Source: Baffinella frigidus
Taxonomy: Eukaryota; Cryptophyceae; Cryptomonadales; Baffinellaceae
Length of the DNA: 13,456 nt
Assembly: GCA_026770585.1 (NCBI GenBank)
Contig: MU646683.1
Span: 285,045-298,500 of the forward strand
Direction of reading: 5' to 3'
How positions within the stretch are numbered: position 1 is the stretch's first letter; the number at the start of each line of letters is the position of its first letter. The notes beneath the pieces were generated by a model, which had not been told where the DNA came from, made no database searches, and worked only from the letters and a program-made list of their open reading frames with translations. This document shows positions 5,845 to 12,010 of this stretch, piece after piece. Both the position numbers and the translations under genes were made by a program.

Positions 5845-6234
5845 CTAGAGGGCTGTGAATCCGATGGGTGCTCTCGACTGAGACTTGTGGCGACTGATCT
5901 GCGCAGGTTCAGGTGTCCCCATCAGAAGCCATCCGCTGCACGCGGGTTGGTCGGAGGGCGCACACAAGAACGCCAAGAACTTCGTGCTGCGGAAAGCCTG
6001 TTCCGAGAGCAGCCTCCGCTCCACGTCGCGCGAACGCTCCTCGGCGCTGGATCGGCAGGACTCGACTAGGTCGGTTGGGAGCTTCAGCACGAGGCGGGCG
6101 ACACGCCCCGAGGAGAGAGATCGCATGGTGCGCCCCGACTCCTCACGCGACCAGGTCCAGCGCAAATGATTTGCGCATAGTGAGAGCGGTCCTGCACTCG
6201 CGAAGCACAGGACGCATATGACCAGAGCAACCAT
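5845..6234 (-). CDS. Probable exon with signal-like N-terminus, unknown protein
   Basis: From ATG 6234 the minus strand reads 129 codons to TAG at 5845-5847. Alternative ATGs lie at 6126 (in the K1 repeat) and further upstream, with the frame open to 6441. Residues 1-20 (MVALVICVLCFASAGPLSLC) resemble a signal peptide. The segment from 6126 has high G/C third positions and a charged, helix-like region (SSAEERSRDVERRLLSEQ), followed by FLAFLCAPSDQPACSGW. This is good coding character for such a repeat-rich window. The repeat-derived start region and short length argue for a partial or decayed gene. A splice to 5780 is possible but not demonstrated. Confidence 0.4.
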   Translation of the reverse strand: MVALVICVLCFASAGPLSLCANHLRWTWSREESGRTMRSLSSGRVARLVLKLPTDLVESCRSSAEERSRDVERRLLSEQAFRSTKFLAFLCAPSDQPACSGWLLMGTPEPAQISRHKSQSRAPIGFTAL

Positions 6235-6440
6235 TCCGCCACGAGGAGAGAGATCGCATGGTGCGCCCCCACCCCTGTGAAGTCTCCTAGAGAAAGCACA
6301 CATAGCCGACGGTGCTTCCGGCCACGCTCCTCGCCACAAGGAGAGAATTCGCATGGTGCGCCCCGACCCCTTCAAAGTCTCAAAGAGAAAACACTCGTAG
6401 CTGAAGGTGCAACCTACTCCCGGCCACGCTCCTCGCCACA
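6104..6440 (-). repeat. K repeats: three copies of a start-codon-bearing segment
   Basis: Copies begin at 6104, 6238 and 6332. All share, on plus, GAGGAGAGAGATCGCATGGT and GCGCCCC (6332 copy: AAGGAGAGAATTCGCATGGT). The second and third are true tandem units of about 94-102 bp, both including GGCCACGCTCCTCGCCACA. On the minus strand each copy carries GCGCACCATGCG, a start codon in good context followed by MRSLSS or MRILSL. A hairpin GCGCAAAT/ATTTGCGC lies at 6160-6176. Confidence 0.88.
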
Positions 6441-6480
6441 CGTTGTGCGACCACCACCAACCACCCGAAGTGAACCAGAA

Positions 6481-6640
6481 GCGCGACCATGCGTCCGCGG
6501 CACACGACCGGTGTCTCGCCAGCGAGAGTGGACCGCCTGTGAGAGGAGGGTCTTCCTGTCCTCTGACATCGAAGAGAGGTCTGACGTCCGCATGAATATG
6601 TCAAGGGAAAGCCGCGAAAGACGTTGACGCAAAGACGTGC
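6481..6640. repeat. M duplication, copy 1
   Basis: Shares CGACCATGCGTCCGCGGC, ACGACCGGT, TCTCGCCA-CGAGAG and then GTGAGAGGAGGG-CTTCCTG, CTCTGACATCGAAG and GGTCTGACGTCC with 6722-6955. On minus, ATG at 6593 begins MRTSDLSSMSEDRKTLLSQ, matching the other copy. Both strands stay open across this block, so which one, if any, is coding is unclear. Confidence 0.88.
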
Positions 6641-6721
6641 CACCAGCCACCCGTAGCAGCTTATACCGGATCCTTGCAAGAATCCGGGAACAAATTGTTT
6701 GTTTGTTTACAAAGACGTTGG

Positions 6722-6955
6722 GCGACCATGCGTCCGCGGCGCACGACCGGTCTCGCCAACGAGAGAGTGGACCTTTAGGTCCTTGAGGTTCTTCCAGCTC
6801 ACAGCATAGACGGACACTGGAACTTGTTCTGCAGAAAGGCCATGCTTCCTACCACCTGTGAGAGGAGGGGCTTCCTGTCCTCTGACATCGAAGCCAGGTC
6901 TGACGTCCTCATGGAGGTGTCAGGAGAAGGCTGCGGAGGAGGCGCGCACGCGGGC
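6722..6955. repeat. M duplication, copy 2, with an 83-bp insertion
   Basis: Same order as M1 but with extra DNA at 6773-6855. On minus, ATG at 6912 reads MRTSDLASMSEDRKPLLSQ and then runs 18 more codons through the insertion to TGA at 6799-6801. The third-base and conservative changes versus M1 leave it open whether a protein was conserved. Confidence 0.85.
6773..6855 (-). other. Intron-like insertion distinguishing M2 from M1
   Basis: On the minus strand the extra DNA begins with GT after CACAG and ends with CCTAAAG, just before GTCCACTC. M1 reads CACAG-GCG-GTCCACTC at the same place. The GT...AG limits make it intron-like. The match to M1 can also be read as an insertion after CACAGG(C/T)GG with a GG duplication. 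The 3' end (AAGGACCTAAAGG) resembles the L-repeat terminal motif, so a mobile origin is possible. Confidence 0.45.
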
Positions 6956-6984
6956 GCGATCCTACGCAGAACACCGCGGTTCTC

Positions 6985-7840
6985 TACACCCCTCCAAAAC
7001 CCGAAACCCTAAGCCCCACGGCATACGCCCGAGACCCCAAGAGCACCGCGGAAATCCGGAATCCTAAGCACTAGACTCTCAACCCTAACGGAGTTATTTC
7101 CGCCGATCAAAGGCAGAGCACGCGATCAACTCCGAAACCCGACACCCTACGCCCTACGCCCTACGCTCTGGACCCTGAACCCTAACGAAGACATTTCCGC
7201 ACAGGGGGTGGGCGCGTCGTCGTCAGGGGGCATGTCAGTCTGGAGGTATCCACCCTAAATCCGGACCCATAAACCCTAAACCATAAACTTTAAACCCTGA
7301 GCCCTAAACCCCGAACCTTAAATCCAAAACCGTCGTGCGCAACCATGTCAGGAGGAGGAGGTGGAGAGACTTCCTGCGCCGCGACTCGCGTGGGAAAAGA
7401 GCATGGTGAGAGTCCCACACCTCAACCCTAAACCGTTTTCGCTGTCCTCCTAAACCCTAAACCCTAAACCCGAAACCCTAAACCCTGAACCCTGAACCCT
7501 GAACCCTGAACCCTCAACCCTCAACCCTCAACCCTCAACCCTAAGACAAAGCCCTAAACCCTGAACCCTGAACCCCAACCCCTGCACCCAAAACCCTAAA
7601 ACCGAAACCCGAAACTCGAAACCCGAAACCCGAAACTTTAAACTCTAAACTTTAAACTCTAAACCCGAAACCCTAAACCCTAAACCTTAAACCCTTAACC
7701 CTAAACCCTAAACCCTTAAACCCATAAACCCTAAACCCTAAACCCTACAACTTAAAACCCTAAACTCGAAACTCTAAATCCTGAACCCCGAACCCTAACT
7801 CTGAACCCTAAACCCTAAACTCTAAACCCTAACGGATCCC
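6985..7840 (-). repeat. Degenerate telomere-like block, G-rich strand on minus
   Basis: CCCTAAA and variants (CCCTGAA, CCCTCAA, CCCGAAA, CCCTACG) in blocks. The best homogeneous runs are at 7450-7545 and 7665-7750. The orientation is opposite to that at 3301-4250. Non-telomeric islands include CCCTAACG-AG--ATTTCCGC (7083-7103 and 7180-7200) and the S repeat at 7370-7425. Confidence 0.92.
7370..7425 (+). repeat. S repeat, copy 2
   Basis: It matches the first non-G bases of the window (27-88) in the same orientation, sharing CGCCGCG, CTCGCGTGGG and GAGAGTCC words. It is embedded in telomere-like DNA. Confidence 0.65.
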
Positions 7841-8067
7841 TGAAATGTTTTTTACCAGCATTGGAACTGATCCGATAATTAGACGCACACGTTCAAGTTT
7901 GTCCAGAGTCGTGCGTGGTCCGTATCCCCCCCCCCCCTGGCGTGCACGATGGACCCAGGCGCGTCTAGGCCCAGTACTCAAGCAGAAGAAACGAAGGTGC
8001 CACACCCTAGCCAGCCCGCGCGAGCTGTCCGATCTCTGATGATTCACTGACAGGATTCCTTACAACT
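7841..8067. other. Stretch without a recognised gene
   Basis: Unique DNA with a C-run near 7926-7937. Short frames only. No repeat links found. Confidence 0.5.
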
Positions 8068-8111
8068 ACTTATAGGCGCTCACCCTTGGACTTATAGGCG
8101 CTCACCCTTGG
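8068..8111 (+). repeat. 22-bp exact tandem duplication
   Basis: Two identical 22-bp units (starting ACTTATAGGCGCTCACC) lie directly next to the broken edge of the B4 fragment, suggesting local repair-associated duplication. Confidence 0.95.
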
Positions 8112-8142
8112 GGCGTTTTCTTATGAGCGAGGAACCCCTGTA
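8112..8142. mobile_element. B-family fragment, copy B4 (right end only)
   Basis: GTTTTCTTATGAGCGAGG followed by AACCCCTG and TA is the right terminus of B1. The core and left terminus are missing. It ends at a tandem duplication on its broken side. Confidence 0.85.
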
Positions 8143-8261
8143 GCCTAGGGTTTATCTGCGTTGTGACAAATAGAACATCTAGAAACCAACGATCTCGTAT
8201 CGAGTTGTAGCAATCGAAGAGTGTCGCATGAACTCTGATGCCCCACACTCCGATCATATCA
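8143..8261. other. Sequence linking B4 and L3
   Basis: On minus, a frame of 66 codons runs from within L3 through this part and the B4 fragment (ends near 8102). It starts only at GTG and crosses two repeats, so I do not treat it as a gene. Confidence 0.4.
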
Positions 8262-8393
8262 CGAGCCTCTGCACTGGAGAGCTCAATGCGATCCGAAAGC
8301 ACAAATGCTTTCTCTGCAGATCCCTTTTACGGAAGGGCGTATCGTTGGGCCATGTTAGGAGAAATTAAAACCTAAAGGACCTAAAGGACCTAT
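8262..8393 (-). repeat. L repeat, copy 3 (reverse)
   Basis: In reverse complement it shows AGGTCCTTTAGG twice, TTTTAATTTCTCCTAACATG, ACGCCCTTCCGTAAAAGG, GATCTGCAGAGAAAGC and the GCTTTCGGATCGCATTGAGC, CTCTCCAGTGCAGAGGCTCG segments. It is the longest L copy. Confidence 0.86.
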
Positions 8394-8975
8394 CCGTTAA
8401 AAAAAATGCTCCAAACTCTGATCAAATCCTACACGTAATCCTTCATGTAATCCCAAACGGTAGCCCTAACCCCTGAAATATCCCGCGCCGCAGGACGTAA
8501 GAGCGTGCAAAAACGCCGACAAGGAAACGTTTGCGCTGAGGGGGGCCAGAGGAGCGCCTCGAGTCAGCGACGCCTTCGTGGTCGATCCACGGGCACACGG
8601 GAGGAGGCGGACCGGGCTGTACATGTAACGCGGCAACAGACAACAAAGGTAGGGTTGGTCATGCCCAGACGGGATGCTGTCTTGTGAAACCATCGTCACT
8701 AGCAGCACACTTTCATGAGAACCCAGCCCCCAGAATCCACACTGCGCTGCGGCGGGCCTATCGCATGCCTGCCCCCCCCCCCGGCCATGATGGGTTCGAT
8801 CCGTAATAAACAGGAGAAACGTTTCTCCCCCATGCCGTCGCACCTCCGCAGCAAGCGTTCCAGAGAGATTGATAATTTATTGCCAAACAACCAGCGTCAG
8901 CGCCGCACATGCTACGCATTGTGCCACTTACTGTACCCCGTGTCGGCCGCTCATACGAGCATTTTCCGGATGGAT
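8394..8975. other. Stretch without a recognised gene
   Basis: Overlapping frames exist on both strands (longest about 125 codons, minus, 8466-8843), but none shows a known motif or clear codon bias. AGCAAGCGTTCCA occurs at 8851 and again at 9013. GGGTTCGATCC at 8790 resembles a pol III B box without an A box. Confidence 0.5.
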
Positions 8976-9013
8976 TCTAACTCCACCTCCTACATCTAAC
9001 TCCACCTCCTACA
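8976..9013 (+). repeat. 19-bp exact tandem duplication
   Basis: TCTAACTCCACCTCCTACA is present twice without spacer, immediately upstream of the B2 element. Confidence 0.95.
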
Positions 9014-9027
9014 GCAAGCGTTCCACC

Positions 9028-9192
9028 TACAGGGGTACCTCGCCAGGCGGCTAGAATTAAGTGTAATGATAGACTCTTGACCTCGCTCATAAGAAACAGC
9101 CCCCCCCCTAGGACCACCATAGGACCCTAGGCATGGCCCTACTGTAGGGTCCTAGGGGGGGGGCTGTTTCTTATGAGCGAGGTACCCCTTTA
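9028..9192. mobile_element. B-family TIR element, copy B2, with insertion in the left arm
   Basis: TA-CAGGGGTACCTCG begins at 9028. Then 38 unrelated bases follow, after which CCTCG repeats and the element resumes as CTCATAAGAAACAGCCCC. The right arm is intact up to GAGGTACCCCTTTA (9191-9192 TA), with one changed base at the tip. The repeated CCTCG would be a 5-bp target duplication if the 38 bp was inserted. The core matches B1 closely. Confidence 0.9.
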
Positions 9193-9300
9193 CCGGACGC
9201 GTACCCCCATGAGTGCCCTCAGGCCCTAGGACCAGCTATCTTTGAGCACAGTAATCTTTACTGACACGGGGGGGATTATCTCTTGTTGCGAATCCACCCA

Positions 9301-9405
9301 TATCCCTTAAGTGGCCAGGCGGTCAAATTTGACCGCCGAGAGGTCCTAGGCAGGTCCTATGGCCATACGGTAGGGCGTATGAGCCTATTGGCCACTTGAG
9401 GGATA
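9301..9405 (+). mobile_element. A-family TIR element, copy A3
   Basis: TATCCCTTAAGTGGCC and the complement of TATCCCTCAAGTGGCC form the ends, with TA on both sides. The subterminal hairpin is a perfect palindrome, GGCGGTCAAATTTGACCGCC (9318-9337). Then come GGTCCTAGGCAGGTCCTA and ACGGTAGGGCGTATGAGCC. Cleanest A copy. Confidence 0.92.
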
Positions 9406-9454
9406 TCTACCCCGAATGCACGAGATAATCCGTCTCCTTGCCCGCGGCGGGTCC

Positions 9455-9629
9455 TAGAGCGCTGTGCAGAGAAGTTGGCCACCGGAAAATGGGAAAATGG
9501 GAAAATTGGAGTCATTTTGTCCACTTTTGAGAAATTATTGGTACTAAATTTCTCAAAAGTTGACAAAATGGCTCCAATTTCTCGATTTCCCATTATTTCC
9601 CGTGGCCAACTTTTCCGCATAGCGCTCTA
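9455..9629. mobile_element. C-family foldback, copy C1
   Basis: The 171-bp element (9457-9627) has TA at both sides, ends GAGCGCTGTGCAG / GAGCGCTATGCGG, and TTGGCC about 20 bp in. Long arms rich in GGAAAATGGG and AATTGGAG-CATTTTGTC follow. The turn contains TTGGTACTAAATTT. It shares most of its arm sequence with C2. No ORF. Confidence 0.93.
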
Positions 9630-9701
9630 GGATCTGCGTGTAGGTTGGGGAACTCAAACTGAGTGGGGAACTCCGACGTAATCACCCCAGCCTACCCACA
9701 C

Positions 9702-9804
9702 TATCCCTTACATGCCCAGTAGGCGCATACGCCCTAAGGTAGGGCCCTAGGACCTGCCCAGGGCGAGTTAGGGTGAATACTCACCCTATGGGTACTTGAG
9801 GGAT
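9702..9804 (-). mobile_element. A-family TIR element, copy A4
   Basis: TATCCCTTACATGCCCAGTA opens the copy and GGTACTTGAGGGAT closes it; TA is kept only on the left. The subterminal hairpin has a new sequence, TAGGGTGA-ATAC-TCACCCTA (9769-9788), where other copies have GGTCAAA/TTTGACC, yet its pairing is perfect. Confidence 0.82.
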
Positions 9805-9831
9805 CGTTGGCGCGGGGCCTTGTCCCCAGAG

Positions 9832-9918
9832 TAAAGCCACTCCGGCTATGCCTACTCGTATAAAGTCACTCCGGCTGTTCCTACTCGTGTAAAGTCACTC
9901 TGGCGCATCCTACACGGG
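9832..9918 (+). repeat. 29-bp tandem repeat, three units
   Basis: Units begin TAAAG(C/T)CACTC at 9832, 9861 and 9890, with declining similarity. GGGGCCTTGTCC brackets the array at 9814 and 9936. Confidence 0.92.
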
Positions 9919-9922
9919 ACGG

Positions 9923-9979
9923 CTATCGTCGACGGGGGGCCTTGTCCTTCCCGCCCTTGCCGTCCTTATCGTCTTCCTC
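9923..9979 (-). pseudogene. Possible lysine/acid-rich C-terminal coding tail
   Basis: The minus strand reads EEDDKDGKGGKDKAPRRR followed by TAG (9925-9923). A similar DKAP-R-R string is encoded at about 9800-9825. The tail abuts the telomere-like array at 9988, beyond which a comparable basic frame (10196-10262) leads in. It may be the end of a gene split by the array. No family recognised. Confidence 0.25.
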
Positions 9980-9987
9980 CTAGGAGG

Positions 9988-10209
9988 AGGGTTTAGGGTT
10001 TAGGGTTTAGGGTGTAGGGTGTAGAGTTTAGGGTTTAGGGTTTAGCTTTTAGGGTTTAGGGTTTAGGGTTTAGGGTTTAGGGTGTAGGGTTTAGGGTTTA
10101 GGGTTTAGCTTTGAGGGTTTAGGGTTTAGGGTTTAGGGTTTAGGGTTTAGGGTTTAGGGTTTAGGGTTTAGGGTTTAGGGTTTAGGGTTTAGGGTTTAGG
10201 GTTTAGGGT
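9988..10209 (+). repeat. TTTAGGG interstitial telomeric array
   Basis: About 30 heptamers, almost pure TTTAGGG from 10116 to 10208. The first half carries GTGTAGGG and TTTAGCTTT variants, repeated at 63-70 bp intervals (10011/10081; 10041/10104). It is the least degenerate TTTAGGG array here, hence the youngest or most homogenised. Confidence 0.97.
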
Positions 10210-10262
10210 CCACCTTGCCCTTTTTCGCGCGGCCACCCTCCTGCTCCGAGATCTTCTTCTGC
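10196..10262 (-). pseudogene. Terminal-exon-like basic peptide, copy E1
   Basis: On minus, CTCTCTTTCCAG (polypyrimidine plus AG) precedes a frame reading KKISEQEGGRAKKGK, which runs into the telomere array and stops at its TAA. The near-identical E2 copy has the same splice-site-like lead and ends in its own stop codon. This suggests a 3' terminal exon truncated by telomeric repeats. Lys/Glu-rich tail, function unknown. Confidence 0.35.
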
Positions 10263-10315
10263 CTGGAAAGAGAGGCGTGTTCCGCCAGAGGTCAATCGCC
10301 CGCCGCCGCAACAAC

Positions 10316-10377
10316 GTGGAGTTTGTACCACGAAACACTTTTAAATGTGGATTTTGTACCACGAAACACTTTTAAAG
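10316..10377 (+). repeat. 31-bp tandem duplication with TTTGTACCA motif
   Basis: Two units (10316-10346, 10347-10377) share GTGGA, TTTGTACCACGAAACACTTT and TAAA. TTTGTACCA is also the central word of C foldbacks. The second unit leads into D repeat copy 2. Confidence 0.92.
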
Positions 10378-10487
10378 CGAAACGTCGCGTTCTGAAATTT
10401 TCTCCTGTGGCCTGGCGTGGCCTGGTAACGTTGAAGGCTCTTGATTTGCCTTGGGGCGCACAATGACCAGTTCAAACATCATCTACA
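10374..10487 (+). repeat. D repeat, copy 2
   Basis: Matches 2015-2127 throughout, with differences spread along it. It runs on without a C4-like insertion into ACAACCAAGGCCTA, which is also the reverse complement of the sequence just past the E2 stop codon. Confidence 0.87.
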
Positions 10488-10495
10488 ACCAAGGC

Positions 10496-10560
10496 CTATG
10501 GCTCGTCCTCCTTGCCCTTTTTCGCGCGCCCCCCCCTCCTGCTCTGCCATCTTCTTCTCC
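10496..10560 (-). pseudogene. Terminal-exon-like basic peptide, copy E2
   Basis: After CTCTCTCTCGGCAG on minus, the sequence codes KKMAEQEGG, then passes an 8-G run one base longer than the E1 equivalent, and would end near TAG at 10498-10496 only in the shifted frame. It is a frameshifted copy of E1, or the homopolymer length is a sequencing error. D lies directly downstream in antisense. Confidence 0.35.
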
Positions 10561-10573
10561 CTGCCGAGAGAGA

Positions 10574-10636
10574 GATATCTCTTGAGTGCCCAGTAGGCGC
10601 ATACGCGCTACGGTAGGGCCCTAGAACCTGCCTAGG
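10574..10636 (-). mobile_element. A-family fragment, copy A5
   Basis: TATCTCTTGAGTGCCCAGTA, GGCGCATACGCGCTACGGTA and GGGCCCTAGAACCTGCCTAG match the left half of A4 and A7. The hairpin and right end are missing. A6 follows 70 bp later in opposite orientation. Confidence 0.8.
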
Positions 10637-10705
10637 GCTTCCACGGGCGAGTCCGGGACAAGCGCGCCTCGGGTCGTTAGTTCTAACGGCCCATATTCGG
10701 GGTGC

Positions 10706-10811
10706 TACCCCTTAAGTGGCCATGCCGTCAAATGTGACGGCCAAGAGGTCCTAGGCAGGTCCTAGGGCCTTACGGTAGGGCGTATGAGCCTACTGGGCAC
10801 TTTAAGAAATA
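10706..10811 (+). mobile_element. A-family TIR element, copy A6
   Basis: TACCCCTTAAGTGGCCATG to CTGGGCACTTTAAGAAATA, with TA at both edges. The right end is worn. The subterminal hairpin is GCCGTCA/TGACGGC, a paired substitution relative to A3. GGTCCTAGGCAGGTCCTAGG and ACGGTAGGGCGTATGAGCC are retained. Confidence 0.86.
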
Positions 10812-10840
10812 ACGACACGCCGGGTAGGGGACGTCTCCCT

Positions 10841-10948
10841 GCATCAGTTACTTTACAACAAAACACTCAGTCGCTTTACAACGGGTAGGGGGGGAGGGGG
10901 GGGTCCTTAAAAGGGCACCCCCCTTAACCCCTGTAAAGCAGCTGAGTC
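10841..10948. repeat. H repeat, copy 1, with inverted half-copy
   Basis: GCATCAGTTACTTTACAACA, then CACTCAGTCGCTTTACAA and GGGTAGGGGG. The same CTCAG-TCGCTTTACA...GGGT text returns in reverse complement at about 10916-10948, separated by a G-rich loop, giving a foldback. Confidence 0.8.
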
Positions 10949-11094
10949 GCGAAAGATAGTCCTGGGTAGGTTGGTCACCCCTTGACAGGGAGTGGGAGGG
11001 GTCGAGGGAGCGGGAGGGGTGGTACAAAGACAGTACGTGACCCTAGAAGGTGGGGGGGGCAGTACAGGGCAGCCTCGAGGTGGTGGGAAAACCT

Positions 11095-11195
11095 GCATCA
11101 CTTACTTTACAACAAACCACTCGGTTGCTTTACAAAGGGTGGGGGGAGAGTACAGGGCAGTCTTGAGTTGTTCCTCCCGGATCTTCTTGTAGCTA
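11095..11195 (+). repeat. H repeat, copy 2
   Basis: GCATCACTTACTTTACAACA, ACCACTCGGTTGCTTTACA, then AGTACAGGGCAGTCTTGAG and CCTCCCGGATCTTCTTGTAG, which also closes copy 5. Confidence 0.88.
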
Positions 11196-11205
11196 CAAAC
11201 ACCAT

Positions 11206-11235
11206 GGTTTGGTGTTTGGTGTTTGGTGTTTGGGG
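11206..11235 (+). repeat. TTTGGTG heptamer run
   Basis: Four consecutive 7-bp units TTTGGTG (last TTTGGGG). A telomere-like variant not seen elsewhere in the window. Confidence 0.85.
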
Positions 11236-11255
11236 TCTACTACTCAGGCCTACGA

Positions 11256-11393
11256 ATATAGGGTAACGAATTCTGGCCTCCAGGGGAATACCGGAAGGAA
11301 CGTGTGTGACCCTGGAGGGTGGGGGGGCACTGACCAGTTCAAACATCATCCACTTCCAAGGCCTACGGGTACGTTGGGGATGGAGTTCCCCGG
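11256..11393 (+). repeat. G duplication, copy 1 (F-free)
   Basis: Contains ATATAGGGTAACGAATTCTG, GCCTCCAGGGGAATACCGGA, GTGACCCTGGAGGGTGGGGG, GCACTGACCAGTTCAAACAT (D-related) and CCAAGGCCTACGGGTACGTT ahead of GGAGTTCCCC. Identical in order to copy 2 but without the F3 insertion. Confidence 0.93.
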
Positions 11394-11429
11394 TGGGGAA
11401 TATAGGGACAGGGGGGTACAGCATTCAAA

Positions 11430-11712
11430 AATATAGGGTAGAGAGTTCTGGCCTCCAGGGGAATACCGGAAGGAAAGCGTGTGACCCTGGAGTAATCTCC
11501 ATAGAAGTATTAATTAATTGCTTTTGGGCAACGAAAATTACTACACGATTTGCTCATGAAAGTAGTAGTAAAGCATTTGTGTAGTACATTTCGTTGCGCC
11601 AAAAGCAATTAATTAATACTTTTGTGGAGATGAAGAGGGTGGGGGGGCACTGACCAGTTCAAACATCATCCACTACCAAGGCCTACGGGTACGTTGGGGA
11701 TCGAGTTCCCCA
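11430..11712 (+). repeat. G duplication, copy 2 (interrupted by F3)
   Basis: Same modules as copy 1, starting 174 bp later. GTGACCCTGGAG is separated from GAGGGTGGGGGGGCACTGAC by the 141-bp F3 foldback. Small base changes show that the duplication is not an assembly artefact. Confidence 0.93.
11493..11633 (-). mobile_element. F-family foldback, copy F3
   Basis: Arms of about 51-53 bp (11495-11545 and 11579-11631), including AAGTATTAATTAATTGCTTT. The inner core GCAACGAAA-TTACTACAC and the loop, in reverse complement, match F1 (ACACAAATG-TTTACTA...ATGAGC). The outer arms are unrelated to F1 and F2. Comparison with G copy 1 places the insertion at CTGGAG, probably with a GAG duplication. Confidence 0.92.
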
Positions 11713-11743
11713 CCAGCGTGACGATTCCGACGCTGTCACCTCA

Positions 11744-11848
11744 TATCCCGTAAGTGCCCAGTAGGCGCATACACCCTACGGTAGGGTTCTAGGACCTGCC
11801 TACGATCTCTCAGCGGTCAAATTTGACCGCATGGTCACTTAAGGGATA
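11744..11848 (-). mobile_element. A-family TIR element, copy A7
   Basis: TATCCCGTAAGTGCCCAGTA to CATGGTCACTTAAGGGATA, TA on both sides. Hairpin GCGGTCAAATTTGACCGC at 11813-11830. The interior holds ACGGTAGGGTTCTAGGACCT. Confidence 0.9.
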
Positions 11849-11903
11849 TATATGGGACATCAGGGCTGGGGGGGGATATAGGGTGGGGGGGAGAGTACTG
11901 AGC

Positions 11904-11980
11904 ACTCTCAGTTACTTTACAACAAATCCCTCAGTCGCTTTACACAGGGTAGAGGGGCAGTACAGGGCAGTCTTGAGTTG
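11904..11980 (+). repeat. H repeat, copy 3 (unoccupied C5 site)
   Basis: CTCAGTTACTTTACAACAAA, CCCTCAGTCGCTTTACACAG, then GGTAGAGGGGCAGTACAGGG. The GGGTAGAGGGG here is continuous, unlike copy 4. Confidence 0.9.
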
Positions 11981-12010
11981 CTCAAGACGCCGGGTAGGGG
12001 ACATTCCCCT

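Noticed and set aside
6277-6627. Plus-strand frame with CERR-FLSSDIE shared with the second M copy
   Set aside because: The shared peptide follows from the DNA duplication; all three frames and the opposite strand are equally preserved, so no strand preference could be shown.
8102-8302. 66-codon minus frame across B4 and L3
   Set aside because: It starts at GTG, spans two repeats and has no counterpart in the other L copies.
8785-8805. GGGTTCGATCC matching the pol III B-box pattern
   Set aside because: No A box or cloverleaf upstream; a C-run occupies the expected region.
8466-8843. 125-codon minus frame
   Set aside because: It overlaps several equally open frames and shows no motif, codon bias or plausible context.
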